Below are positions 51,266-61,965 of a DNA stretch of 64,000 bases, in pieces (within the stretch, counting starts at the first letter, position 1; each line of letters starts with the position of its first letter). A program made the translations under genes and the position numbers. The stretch is from Isoperla grammatica (Eukaryota; Arthropoda; Insecta; Plecoptera; Perlodidae), in assembly GCA_945910005.1 (NCBI GenBank), contig OX246746.1:25319075-25383074 (forward strand), in the 5' to 3' direction. The notes under the pieces are model-generated. The model made no database searches, was not told where the DNA came from, and saw nothing but the letters and a program-made list of their open reading frames with translations.

Positions 51266-52480
51266 AAAAATATAAACTGTATACAAACCGCCTCTATGCA
51301 CATTGATTGAAATGTGATCGGCCTACACAATAAACCACTATCCTTTACCAAGCTCAAAGGTGGGTGTGTTATATGTGTATGCGTCTCTCACGTCTATGGT
51401 TGACGTTTAAAGATATAAAAAAAAGATCAGTATATAAAAAACATAAAATATATCGTTATAATTGAGTGAATATGCTCAAAAAAAAAGTAGGAGTGATGGG
51501 TCTCGAACCCCAGTCCTTGAGTATGCTAAGTGACGACGTTACTGTATACGCCATGCCACCCCATGAAACGAATATATGCTTACGGAGGTACAAAACACAC
51601 TGCAGTCAAAAGTGTTTTGAATTTTACACTTTGTATAGTTTTGTACACCACAGGCTTCGTGTAAGATAGCATTGAGAAGTATGGCGATCTCACTACAGCG
51701 GTATAACGCAAGAATGTAGGTCAGAGGTCATGGAATCGAATTCTGGTGGTGGCAGAGTCTATTCTGCAGAGAGTTGATATCATAACCTCCTCCAGCCGTC
51801 TGAGCTCCTGATACAAACCTTTGCAGAGCGAACATCGTGCCTTGTCTGCCTGGGAAAATGGGATGTTTTTGGATTGGACTTGCTTCAACAATGAATCCTA
51901 GACAAAGAAATATTGTTCTACGTCTTTATTTGTGTGATTTGTGAATAGTTTGGCTGTCGGTTTTTTGTTAGCCCACCCTTGGTTTTATACTTATTTAAAA
52001 TACCTATAAAGTAAAAAAAAAAAACATCAGTCTCTGACTTCCATCGTCCGAGAGATTTTATTAAACTTTCGTCGCCTGTATCTCTCTGTCAATATGGCAC
52101 CCAGGCTTATTTACTTTCAAGGACGTCTAGATGTTAAGAAAATACAAAAAAAAAATGGTAGCTGTGGTCGTTTGAAAAAATTTGCCTCATTTCATAAACT
52201 TTCAAAATTGCAAGTGGCCTGAGATTGTCTGATAATGTGCCAATATGAAAGACAACATCCTGAAGATGCTAACTAAATTATATCGTATATAATAATGTGA
52301 TAATATAGGCTACAGATTCATTTTTCTTGTGATGCAAGTCCAAATATTGATGGCTTTTAGAACTGATAGAGTGATAGTATATTTTGATTCAAAAATAGGT
52401 AACCAAGATTACGATCTATAATGATCAAAATTCTCAAAATCCCCCCCCCCCCCCCCAAAAAAAAAAAAATAGCCCGAAAT
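51266..52480. repeat. Worn right edge of the tandem array
   Basis: Diverged matches continue in unit order: CGCCTCTATGCACATTGAT (compare CGGCTCCATGCACATTGAT), a cassette-1 copy with TCGAA at 51503, ATATCATAACCTCCTCCAGCC, CGCCTGTATCTCTCTGTCA, GGACGTCTAGATG, and near 52340 a monomer-like CCAAATATTGATGG. A poly-C run at 52441 follows. Confidence 0.75.
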
Positions 52481-53370
52481 TCTAGTGGCTATCTACCCTT
52501 CATAAATATTCAGAAACCCAAATTGTTTTTTAAATGTTCTGAATATGTGGCAAATGAGAGGCAACATATTTTCATAATATATGACAACATAGGGCCAGGG
52601 GCCAGTTTGAGAGGATGTGCGACCTTCAGCCATGCACAGGTAGCCATCTATGAGGGGCCTTTAGGAAGATTCGTTTTGTTAGCGAATTTGTTGCTTTCAA
52701 CAATTACGGTTAGCAAAACACTTAAATCCCCCTAAAAAATAGACATATTCCGGGCAAATGTTGACCTCTATTTTGCACACAATACTGGCGTCATGCCAGT
52801 AAAGGAAGGAGCTACCTAATCTTATTGGCTTTTATTATAGTTTTCTGTAACCAAAAAGTTATATTTTAGTGCCTAAAACTCACTAAAATACTCCAAACAA
52901 GAATACAATTTTTTGGGTGAACTATGTGTCCTGGATCCACATAAGCTGGAGGGGGAGACTACCCCCTACCCCCCCCCCCCCCCCCCCCCCGGACCACCAA
53001 TTGTATAATCTAACATAGAGGTGCACCAAACTTCACATCAACATAGGGCACTCTAAAACCAGCCCTCTAGTGTATATATAATACCAAACATATAATATAG
53101 TATATAATTAAATTTCTCTTTAATGCAGCATTACATTATTTTAGTTACAAGGGCCATAACAGTGTAGTAAATTAAAGTTTTTCAAACAAGGTATTAAAAC
53201 ACAATTCTCATGATATATTGTTTTATTTCATGTTAGATGTTAGTTTTTATATGTTAACAGTTCATAAATTAAATAGACATACTGTAATTGCATTAGTATT
53301 TCTATGGGTCAACTTTTAAAATCAACCCTTGACATAGGCTAGGCCTACATATATATACACATTTATATAT
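52481..53370. other. Intergenic, no gene seen
   Basis: AT-rich, with a C run near 52970-52990. The open frame crossing the poly-C at 52441 has no domain and is translated simple repeat in its first part. Confidence 0.6.
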
Positions 53371-53497
53371 GTTAAAACCACACACACAATTGTATAACGA
53401 TACCAAGGTCACTTTCTTTTAAAACCGGTGAATGTTTGGAGTTTTAAAAGTAAGTGACCTTGGTATTGTTTTACGATTGTGTGTGTGTGGTTTTAAC
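53371..53497. repeat. Fold-back element with about 45-bp arms
   Basis: GTTAAAACCACACACACAAT at the left is the near-perfect reverse complement of the right end, and the arms continue through ACGATACCAAGGTCACTT. Only about 30 bp separates them. It is a short hairpin-forming element. Confidence 0.88.
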
Positions 53498-53543
53498 ATT
53501 ATTCTGGGTCAATAAGTTTCTGCATGTGACACATTTATATATG

Positions 53544-53626
53544 TGTGTCTATTATTTTCCTGGACATTACACCACTTGGGTTAAACTCAAACAAGCAGCA
53601 AAATGGCCTGGAAAATAATAGACACA
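53544..53626. repeat. 83-bp hairpin
   Basis: TGTGTCTATTATTTTCC at 53544-53560 pairs perfectly with GGAAAATAATAGACACA ending at 53626 (17 bp), with a loop of about 49 bases. It is either a tiny fold-back element or a small-RNA precursor shape. No conservation evidence is available. Confidence 0.7.
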
Positions 53627-55525
53627 TCCAATATGTCCACAAAAACATTCGTACAGAGTACAGACATATATAAACTGTTCGGTTGCTGGCCCAACTATAG
53701 GGCCTATCAGTATAATTAGCCGAGTCCTGTTTCCAGTGTCAGAGGACGACTAGCTACAGTCTTCTTTAGCACATTGAGTTGATTGGTGGTTAATGGTTAT
53801 GTTCTCTTGACCTTATTCCTGCCTCCCACCACTCACATTTTACATTTACATACCTTATTACAGGGGTTGCCATTTGATATGAATTATAATATTAATTATC
53901 GATCGATTAGTATCTATATATTATTGACACCAATCGATAATCAAATCAAAATTACCATTGTTTCATTGTTATAGTTTAATTTATGATTGAAATTGGCAAA
54001 TATTTCAAATATTTAGCAAATATTAAATATAATAAATAGCAAATATATCCAGCTCCGCCATACTCGCGTATTTTGATATCCGAGAGTACGAGGTCCCATC
54101 GGGGCTGCCTGGCCTTTGATTCAGCCTGGTCACTTGCCAAGAGACTTGATACGAGCCTCTACTGTAATAAATTTGTAATACATTTTTTAAATGAACATTG
54201 CTTTCACCATGTTCATGCATTCATTTTATTGTTTATCTAGTTTCCACAAAAAAGATAGATAAGAATTTGACAGGATAGGCAAGTCCCACGTTCTCACTGC
54301 CGGAATCAAGCGGTTTTCAAGCGGGCTTTAAGCATGTGGGAAGATAGCGTAGACCGTTTCGTAACAAGTAGTCACGTTGAAATCTTGGGCGAACTGTTCA
54401 ATTAACGATCACATCGGTCATCATATTAGAAGATGTCAAATTGATTATCAATCCGATTTGGAAAATAATTATACTGATTGATATATCGATCATCAAAGGC
54501 CAACCGTACTTATTAAATTTAATGTTTAACCACTCCTGTTCCATATTTTTTTTAAATTTTGTCTTCTATTTCAGTTCTGTCCTTAGCACTATTTCCCTAA
54601 GACATCTATCATTCCTCTCCCTATTTTTTATAAAAACTTCAACTCCGAGTTTACTTTTTTACTTCTCCAATTTATTTTAGCTTACTTTCCTCACAAACAT
54701 TATTTTTCAGAAATTTTCACCTCTTGACAACTCTGAAAATCCCCCGGTTGGGACATGCGATGGTGAGAAGTAGTATCCATATCTCCTAGATAGGTCTTAG
54801 ATTTGAGACCACCATTTTTTCTAACTAAGCAAACCTTACTGGAAATCACCATTTAGTGTATATTTCTTACATTCCTGAATCTGGTTATAAGCTAAATACA
54901 ATTCTGAATGGTCCTAGTTGAAGGTGATATCTTCTTACTCAGTGCTTCTATGGTGCATTTGATAGTTCCAAGCAGCTAATTTACTTCTGTGTATATGATC
55001 AATACCCTGTAAAAGCTTATCTTTAAACTTAAAATACCTACTTTAATAAATTACTTCTGTTAAAACGGTATTGCCAAATATATATCACTTCAATACTGTA
55101 CTATACAAACTGTTACAAAATGTAAACAGTGTGGAAGTCCCTTACTGGGACTAGAAACCAATTTCTCCCACTTCCTGGATGTGTTTTTACACCACATGGC
55201 GTGGGCATTGAGGCATGTGGTAGACCTGAGTTCAGTGCCAGCTGGGAATGTTTTCACACTATTTCATCATTCTACATACGAGAATGTGGCTCTAAAAATT
55301 ATTTCTTAGATGTTAAAAAAGTATTAGCAAAAAATACGATCACGTTTTATAACTTTGCAATCTGGTAACTATTCCAAAATTAACATTCCACATGGATTCT
55401 CATAACCTAATGAAAAAGTGTACTTGTTCTTCTTTTCGCCGAGTATTGCAACAATCATATTACGAACAGATGAGATTATTACAAAACACTATCATACATA
55501 GTACCACCAATCGAGTCCACTGTCC
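53627..55525. other. Intergenic, 3' side of the RhoGAP gene
   Basis: I see no coding domain. A TTTATT (AATAAA on the - strand) near 54670 could be a late poly(A) signal for the RhoGAP gene, but this is uncertain. Confidence 0.5.
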
Positions 55526-55848
55526 TCACAGTTCTACGGATGAACCCGAGTTCACTTCTGCAACTGTGCGGCTGCTGCTAGTTTGTGTCTCTGTCTCGGA
55601 CGTTTCAACGGCTATCACTGTTTCTATTTCACTTTGGGAGCTGTGGTAAATGCTTTGGTTTGCAGGTGTCGTCTCTTGTCTCTTTGGCATCACCATTATA
55701 TCTTCTTGAAATTTCAAAAAATGGTTTTTTAAAAGTGAAGTGAAGTCTTGCATCTCCAAGCTTGTACTGCTTCTTGAATGAGACTCTTCTTTCGAGTCAC
55801 TCTGGGCTGCCATCACTATTGGAATGTATGTGGAATCAACACGCTTAT
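55526..55848 (-). CDS. RhoGAP protein (ARHGAP29/45/GMIP type), last coding exon
   Basis: The acceptor CTGTTTTAG enters in phase 1 (Asp codon completed), and the frame runs to TGA at 55526-55528. It encodes 107 residues, Ser/Thr/Glu-rich, with DFTSLLKNHFLKFQED, a possible short helix, and a C-terminus SGSSVEL. There is no known domain. Low-complexity Ser-rich tails are usual in this family and often phosphorylated. Confidence 0.85.
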
Positions 55849-55957
55849 CTAAAACAGAAACAATGAGTTAACACGGTTATTTTACCGTCTCATAATTAGG
55901 CTTGAGCCCAAACGGGTAGTTCCGTAAGAAGAGGGATAACACAACAAAACATTTCAC

Positions 55958-56255
55958 CTGAGCTCGACGTGGAAATAACTCGCTTTGTTGGTCCTTCGTC
56001 AATATCGCCGGAAGCGTTTTCATCCGTGGAACGAGCAAAACATGCTTCCTCTTGTAAACTGCTTCTCTGCGTTGTTTTCTTGTTCCAGAGAATAGGGGGC
56101 TCCAAGAAAACTTCGCATACTTCCTCCAACTCTTGCGGTGGATGCCACTCAAGACGGTAGTCCCAGGTTTCCGTGCTTTGTCGGTTAACTTGCTCCTTGA
56201 AGCTTGTACAAGTCTCTTCACTGGCCCCTCCAAGCTGACTTCCCAACAGTATCAG
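55958..56255 (-). CDS. RhoGAP protein, C-terminal linker exon
   Basis: The acceptor TTGTTTCAG, phase 0, is followed by 99 codons and a donor TCAG|GTGAAA in phase 1. It contains LILLGSQLGGASEETC, an acidic Trp-containing segment (WDYRLEWHPPQELEEV) and KRVISTSSS. It is not assigned to a domain. Its place after the RhoGAP domain and phase agreement on both sides support it. Confidence 0.85.
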
Positions 56256-56395
56256 CTGAAACAATTTATGCAATGGCAGCTTTAGTGATGTCGGTAAACA
56301 ACCAGATTCAAAATAGATCCACTTAAGCCTCAACAAAGTCAGTAAAAAGTAAAAAGTAACAATGGAGTTCAATGTAATTGTTATATACAGAAAGT

Positions 56396-56485
56396 GTGGG
56401 TGGCTCATTGGACTTAAGGGTTTATTCCCGCTTCTAATGCAAAGTCCAGGGCTCAATTCCCCATTCTGGTTGGTGTTAGTTAATT
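56396..56485 (+). repeat. tRNA-derived SINE-like fragment
   Basis: GTGGCTCATTGGACTTAAGG (A-box side), then AAGTCCAGGGCTCAATTCCC (B-box-like), followed by CATTCTGGTTGG. Of the fragments I noticed, it is the most complete member of this short family. Confidence 0.55.
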
Positions 56486-56650
56486 TAGGAAATTGGCTTA
56501 CATCTATCTAAATGGTCTCTATATCTATATATAATTACAGTATCTATACTAGCATTGGAGTTGTCATGTAGCAATGCACATAATAAATTATAGGCCTACA
56601 ATGTTCTTCACTGGACATCATGAATAGCCTAGGTAAACAAGAAAAACTAA

Positions 56651-56671
56651 CTTTATTTATTTATTTATTTA
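56651..56671. repeat. (TTTA)n microsatellite
   Basis: About five tandem TTTA units in the RhoGAP intron. A (GAAT)n run of similar size lies near 57497-57518. Confidence 0.9.
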
Positions 56672-56858
56672 CAAACATTTCTTTCAATACCTCAATTTAA
56701 AAAATTGAGTGGTAATTAATGCAAGCTATTTGTTGATCCAATGAACAAAAGGTAAATAGTTAATACAACTAAATGATATCCTAATAATGAAGGCTACTAT
56801 CATTAAAAAATAAAGATAAATATACAAGCTGGGCTAAATATCAGTGGGAAATACTTAC

Positions 56859-56989
56859 GGAAACTCCTTCAAGGCCTTGATAGTCCTTCAAAGACCCCTT
56901 AAAGATCTGAGGAGGGTCCCCTTCAGGACCTGCATAGCTCCTGGGCATGGCCAGGAATGAAAGATCCTCACTAGTAGCACTCTTTTCTC
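56859..56989 (-). CDS. RhoGAP protein, linker exon after the GAP domain
   Basis: The acceptor TTTTTCAG enters in phase 1 to complete a Gly codon, and the donor TCC|GTAAGT leaves in phase 0. It encodes 43 residues including EKSATSEDLSFLAMPRSY and PQIFKGSLKDYQGLEGVS. No domain is recognised. Confidence 0.85.
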
Positions 56990-57182
56990 CTGAAAAACAT
57001 ATTATGCTAATACAGTTCAAGGTCAAAACTTATTTTTTTGTCTATTGAGTTATTTAATGTCTATCCTATTCACTTATGAAACTAATTTGCAATAGACAAC
57101 AAGTACAAAATTTTGAATATTGTAATTGTTATGATTTTAGCTTCTGAAAATCCAATACTTTACAACGAATGAATGAATGGAT

Positions 57183-57459
57183 GTTATAAGACCTAGTAAT
57201 TGGACTGTACACTGTTCCTTGTCAAGGAACAGCACTGTTATAGGCCTAGATGGTGTGTAATTTAATGTATGTGTCATGCAAGGCCCCAGTGTTGTTTACA
57301 CTCAGCAACCTGTGCAACAGCTGCTCTGTGATGTTATCACTGGGCCAGTGATGTCATTCTCTAACCTGTACTGTACTGACTGTGTCAGTCTTCTTCATGT
57401 GAGCTTACAATAAACAAGGACAAGGAACAGTGTACAGTCTAATTACTAGGTCTTATAAC
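57183..57459. mobile_element. TIR element (277 bp, about 40-bp TIRs)
   Basis: It starts GTTATAAGACCTAGTAATT and ends with its reverse complement (one mismatch), the match continuing through GACTGTACACTGTTCCTTG. It is non-coding, of MITE type, in a RhoGAP intron. A target duplication could not be fixed. Confidence 0.85.
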
Positions 57460-57636
57460 GTTTTGCCTGTTCTACTATGTTTCCGTTTTAATTGAATGAA
57501 TGAATGAATGAATGAATTACAGAAAAAACAATTGTCACAATTACATACTTAAAAGCTTCTAAATTCATTCTTGATCAGATACAAAACAAAATTATAAAAA
57601 AAATTACAGTAAATTAAAACCAATTTATAGCATGTC

Positions 57637-57908
57637 CAATGATCTTCAACAGCTATAGTAGGCTAGATGCGCAGCCTAGGAACCACAAGCGTGTCAATTT
57701 GATGCCATCTTGAAATGGGCAAATAACACAGATGGGAATAGGAGTTTATAATGCGACTTTCTGCCATTGGCAGCGCTAGCAGTACTAAAAGGTCCAAATT
57801 AGCATGTAAATTGCCCATTTCAAGATGGCTTCAAATCGCTACGCTTGCTACTCAGTGGAAGGTTGGGGGACTGGTGATCTAGCCTACTATAGCTGTTGAA
57901 TATCATTG
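57637..57908. mobile_element. TIR element (272 bp) with nested inverted pair
   Basis: The ends CAATGATCTTCAACAGCTAT and the near-reverse complement share about 30 bp through AGTAGGCTAGAT. A second inverted pair (CATCTTGAAATGGGCAA near 57707 and its complement near 57808) lies inside. It is non-coding. Confidence 0.82.
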
Positions 57909-58173
57909 AGAATGTCCCCCTATACTGGCCAAACCAAAAAAAAATAATTGGGTAAAAGTAAAAAGTCTGATGTTTCGTACAAAGCATTTCATCATTAAAC
58001 ACATAAATAACGTGCATATGGATGTTATTCACCAATTTATATCGATTGGGGTGCAATTCATGCTCTTCTCTAATCATTTCTACACATATCAGTGATGTCG
58101 TTAACAAATCTTCTTATTCAACTTTAATGTGTTACAAAAGAAACAAGAAAACCAAGCGCTTCTATTCTTTCAC

Positions 58174-58403
58174 CTGTATCCACGGGGATGGCTGTGGTGG
58201 CCCAGTTTGGTTTGACCGTTGGCACCCCGAACAAGAAGTCAACGTGCGATATCATCAGCTCCACCGCCCGAGTTTGGTGAACCGTGTCCACTAGGCAGTT
58301 GAGAGACGCGCTGCCCTCGGCAATACGGAGCAGCGTGGGGCCGAACACTATCCCAAGGTTACTAGCGGGCATGTTGTTCTCTTCTGCCTCGCGCGACACC
58401 ACG
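58174..58403 (-). CDS. RhoGAP protein, C-terminal part of the GAP domain
   Basis: The acceptor TTATTGTAG enters with one base completing a Ser codon (phase 2 from upstream), and the donor ACAG|GTGAAA leaves in phase 1. It encodes SREAEENNMPASNLGIVFGP followed by TLLR, the highly conserved RhoGAP signature with its Asn-Leu and Phe-Gly-Pro, then a helix HQTRAVELMISHVDFLFG, closing the domain. The frame continues open past the donor to a TAA at 58124, so intron retention would give an early stop. Confidence 0.95.
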
Positions 58404-58559
58404 CTACAATAACAATATCACGGTTTAATATTCTCAGGTGTTCAGGGAAACATAATTATGTTTCAGTTGATACTGGCCTGGATTCATCTACAGTTATGAA
58501 AAGGCTAATTATCTAGTCAAATAAGTTAGTATAAAGACTGAAGAAAACATAATACTGTC

Positions 58560-58925
58560 ACATAAGCGGTCCAAAAAGGATGGCAAGAGAAAGGGCAGAA
58601 TAAACTATGGCAACAGTAGGGATAGGCCTACTGATTCAAGGCCCACAGGTAAACACAAGTATTACATCAGAAGAATAGACGGCCCAATTCCAGCTCACAC
58701 TGGACATGACCTATTTGCCAAGCACCTGCATAGGTTTGGGATTTTCAAATCCAGTATACCGGTACCGGTATGTAGAATGTGTGGGGTTGGAGAATAAGAC
58801 AGGAAGCATCTCTTTGAATGTACAACGAACCTGAAGGACGAACGAGACACAATGCCAAATAGCATGGATCGAAGGGAACGGGAGTCCTATCTCTACTGGT
58901 TACTTATAAAACACATGATGGAATG
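58560..58925 (+). pseudogene. LINE retrotransposon 3' remnant
   Basis: One frame reads PAHTGHDLFAKHLHRFGI, then CRMCGVGE, an in-frame TAA, and DRKHLFECTTNLKDERD. The arrangement TGH-(F)-LHRF ... CxxCG ... HLFEC is typical of the C-terminal end of the ORF2 polyprotein in non-LTR retrotransposons of insects (R1/Jockey/I type). It is a short, broken copy in a RhoGAP intron, antisense to that gene. Confidence 0.75.
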
Positions 58926-59370
58926 AGAAATCTAATGTGGACAAAAGGAAAGATGTTTTCAGGCATAGAGAGGCCAAGGTGGCAGAGATCATTGTAACTA
59001 AGAATATGAATAAACATGTTCTAGTGAGGTAAAAGGATGACAGCTTACCTGAGAATGTAGATACAAAGGTCTCATTAAGAAACATAGAGATGATGATTAG
59101 ACCAACAAAGAAATATTCTGAGACGTTTCTGTCAACTAGTGTTCTTGATCACTCAGTGGACTAGTTTCAGAATATTTATTTGTCTACTCATCTTTATGTT
59201 TCTTGATACGAGTTCATGGTTATTTCCAGTAAAACAAAAAGTTAAAAGTAAACATTTTTATTGAAATGAATTTTGTAAAACATTTATTTAAAAATGCTAA
59301 TTCTTTAGAAGTTAACTCTAATTTAATTGTTTTTTGAAGTTTACTGGCTCAGAATACTGTTGCAACTCAC

Positions 59371-59499
59371 CTCAAGTGCTGCATCAACACGGCCAGAGTC
59401 TGGTAATGATGCCGAGGTAGTCGCTTGAGAAGTTCTTCGATAGCGTCTCTGGCGGCCTTCACTTCCGTGGGGCAGTTGGTCTGACACTCTCGTGCCACC
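59371..59499 (-). CDS. RhoGAP protein, middle of the GAP domain
   Basis: The acceptor AACATAG enters in phase 2 and the donor TTGAG|GTGAGT leaves in phase 2 (129 bp). It encodes VARECQTNCPTEVKAARDAI and LKRLPRHHYQTLAVLMQHL. The Leu-Pro-x-x-x-(Y/N)-x-x-x-(L)-x-x-L-(M)-x-H-L pattern is the RhoGAP core helix. Confidence 0.95.
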
Positions 59500-59751
59500 C
59501 TATGTTCAAACACAAACACATCACTGATTTGCAACAGTGTATTTCTGTCATTGTATTGCACTATCAAGAACGGTACAATACATTGGAAATGTGGTTTTGT
59601 AAGAATAAAGAGATGAAAAAACATGACAAACATTGTAATTTCCAATCCATCTGAAAAAATTAACAATTTCCATTTTATCGATCGATAGCGATCATTAAAA
59701 TTCGATTATCAATACCAATACACGATATGGATGCCCATCCCTAGAACTTAC

Positions 59752-59936
59752 CGTATGAAGTCTGGGTAAAGCTTGAACGTGAGGAGAGGCTCCGGTAACT
59801 GACGAAGATACAACTTCAACACATTAGCTATAACGTTTGGATGGATGTCTGACAAATCCACCAAATCTGCTCCATTCTCAAACGCTTGGCACAATTTTTC
59901 CACCTTGGATTTTACACCAGACAAACGATAGATACC
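59752..59936 (-). CDS. RhoGAP protein, N-terminal part of the GAP domain with arginine finger
   Basis: The acceptor TTATTTTCAG is phase 0 and the donor ATACG|GTAAGT leaves in phase 2. The exon begins GIYRLSG, the canonical GxxRxSG motif whose Arg is the catalytic finger that stimulates GTP hydrolysis by Rho-family GTPases. Then come VIANVLKLYLRQLPEPLLTF, the second signature (Lys-Leu-x-Leu-Arg-x-Leu-Pro-x-Pro-Leu). All residues expected for activity that fall in this exon are present. Confidence 0.96.
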
Positions 59937-60341
59937 CTGAAAATAAAAGGTACACTTTTGAACAGGAGTGATAAAATGGTAAAGTTGTTTGTTATAAAAT
60001 GTTAAATGTTTTACGTATTTTAATTCAAATTCAATTTCATTCACCACTATTCACTACTACGCATTACTCGTTCTTTAATGTCACAATTCAAGCATACATT
60101 TATTAAAAGAAAAATGGATACAGTAGCAAAACTTTACCCGTTTTTGTGTGCTAATTTTTAAAATTCAAATAGGATATGTTTAATTCATACCAGTTTCAAT
60201 GTGTGCTTGATTTGGTAGAAATGCCAATCGGCTGAGTTAGATGTATATTGGGGAAAGAAGAAAGGAGACCAACAGCTTACCTGAAAGGTTGTGGGTGGCT
60301 GCTTGAGGTGAAGATTAACACAGATATTTACACATTATTGT

Positions 60342-60377
60342 CGAACGTTTCGGCCTACGTGGCCTTGGTCACCGACC
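60342..60377 (-). ncRNA. Hammerhead-ribozyme-like core remnant, left arm
   Basis: On the - strand GACCAAGGCC-ACGTA-GGCCGAAACG: a four-pair stem II, its loop, then GAAAC, as in hammerhead ribozymes known from Penelope-like elements. The usual CTGATGA upstream is here changed to a GTGACCA-like sequence, so cleavage activity is doubtful. Confidence 0.4.
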
Positions 60378-60497
60378 GTTGAAGAAGACTAAAGCTATTT
60401 CTATTTAAAAATACTATTTACACGATATTTACAAGGCGCTGTTGGTTGTGGTGGCGGTGTGGGAGGAGGGAGGGGCCTAGGAGTAGGTGGCCTAGGC

Positions 60498-61074
60498 CTA
60501 CCTTAGGTTGAGGTTGGGCTTTTGGCGCGAGTTGGTAACTATTTGATGCGCCAGTTCCCATTGCCTCAGGTGCTCCTCGTTGCAGGAAGGGGGTAATGAT
60601 CTTACTACCCTGGTAGTGTAGCAATCATTAAACCCCTTGTTGTGGGTGCCTGCATGTTGGGCCACGGGTTTAAGGTCAAGTTTCTGTACAGTGTCCTGCC
60701 TATGCCCATTCATTCGAGTACTTAGTGAGTTGGTCGTTAGGCCTATGTACTCGGCCGGGCATAGTTGGCACTGTAGTTGGTAGATCAGGTTGGTTGTGGT
60801 GCAGTTGTAGTGTTGCCTGATGGGGTATGTTTTTTCCGGTGGCTCGAGCAGTGAAAGAAGTAGTGGAAGGGTGGATGGCGCAGGTCTTACAGCGTGGTCT
60901 GTGGCATGGGTGTGATCCCCGGGGTAGGGGCAGCTTCTCCTTCTTTCTGTCTGGGGTGTGCCTAACGATGCGGTCGCTGATGTTAGGTGGGCGCCGGAAG
61001 TACACCCGCGGTAGGTTTTTCGCCAGGTCGTTGGTGAGAGCTGAGGATTTGAGGATGTGGGCTCCTCGCTTCAT
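60498..61074 (-). pseudogene. Penelope-like endonuclease ORF, left arm, frameshifted
   Basis: It has the same coding sequence as 61234-61809 on the other strand, but a run of six A (on the - strand, about 60830-60835) replaces five A in the intact arm, shifting the frame after ARATGK. The two halves of the reading frame overlap near 60700. Confidence 0.88.
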
Positions 61075-61233
61075 GATGCCATTTAGTACGTGTAAGCCTG
61101 GGTGCCACTGGGTGACTAGTGGGATAATGCTGTTGTTGGGTGGAGTGCAAACAAACCACGCACTCCACCCAACAACAGCATTATCCCACTAGTCACCCAG
61201 TGGCACCCAGGCTTACACGTACTAAATGGCATC

Positions 61234-61809
61234 ATGAAGCGAGGAGCCCACATCCTCAAATCCTCAGCTCTCACCAACGACCTGGCGAAAAACCTACCGC
61301 GGGTGTACTTCCGGCGCCCACCTAACATCAGCGACCGCATCGTTAGGCACACCCCAGACAGAAAGAAGGAGAAGCTGCCCCTACCCCGGGGATCACACCC
61401 ATGCCACAGACCACGCTGTAAGACCTGCGCCATCCACCCTTCCACTACTTCTTTCACTGCTCGAGCCACCGGAAAAACATACCCCATCAGGCAACACTAC
61501 AACTGCACCACAACCAACCTGATCTACCAACTACAGTGCCAACTATGCCCGGCCGAGTACATAGGCCTAACGACCAACTCACTAAGTACTCGAATGAATG
61601 GGCATAGGCAGGACACTGTACAGAAACTTGACCTTAAACCCGTGGCCCAACATGCAGGCACCCACAACAAGGGGTTTAATGATTGCTACACTACCAGGGT
61701 AGTAAGATCATTACCCCCTTCCTGCAACGAGGAGCACCTGAGGCAATGGGAACTGGCGCATCAAATAGTTACCAACTCGCGCCAAAAGCCCAACCTCAAC
61801 CTAAGGTAG
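61234..61809 (+). CDS. Penelope-like element endonuclease fragment, right arm, open
   Basis: A 191-codon frame, and sequence before the ATG is open back to the junction (HPGLHVLNGI), so the ATG is not a true start. It contains FRRPPNISDRIVRH, a Cys/His pair region (CHRPRCKTC), LIYQLQCQLC and AEYIGLTTNSLSTRMNGHR. The Tyr-Ile-Gly, Arg and His are the GIY-YIG nuclease residues of Penelope-like retroelements. In the full element this domain nicks target DNA for reverse transcription. Without the reverse transcriptase it is not autonomous. Confidence 0.88.
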   Translation: MKRGAHILKSSALTNDLAKNLPRVYFRRPPNISDRIVRHTPDRKKEKLPLPRGSHPCHRPRCKTCAIHPSTTSFTARATGKTYPIRQHYNCTTTNLIYQLQCQLCPAEYIGLTTNSLSTRMNGHRQDTVQKLDLKPVAQHAGTHNKGFNDCYTTRVVRSLPPSCNEEHLRQWELAHQIVTNSRQKPNLNLR

Positions 61810-61929
61810 GCCTAGGCCACCTACTCCTAGGCCCCTCCCTCCTCCCACACCGCCACCACAACCAACAGCGCCTTGTAAATATCGTGTAAATAGTATTTTT
61901 AAATAGAAATAGCTTTAGTCTTCTTCAAC

Positions 61930-61965
61930 GGTCGGTGACCAAGGCCACGTAGGCCGAAACGTTCG
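61930..61965 (+). ncRNA. Hammerhead-ribozyme-like core remnant, right arm
   Basis: GGTGACCAAGGCCACGTAGG then CCGAAACG at 61935-61962, the mirror of the copy at 60342-60377. Stem II and the GAAAC are present, and the CUGAUGA box is altered in the same way in both arms, so the change predates or was copied with the inversion. Confidence 0.4.

Noticed and set aside
55129..55649. Separate + strand gene downstream of the RhoGAP stop
   Set aside because: Frames are short, overlap the antisense RhoGAP exon in part, and show no domain.
59640..59745. Another hAT element ending GCCCATCCCTA
   Set aside because: Only one possible end is visible, with no partner terminus or duplication.
61116..61487. 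Reverse-frame open reading frames in the Penelope arms
   Set aside because: They are the complement of the endonuclease frame and lack its motifs.
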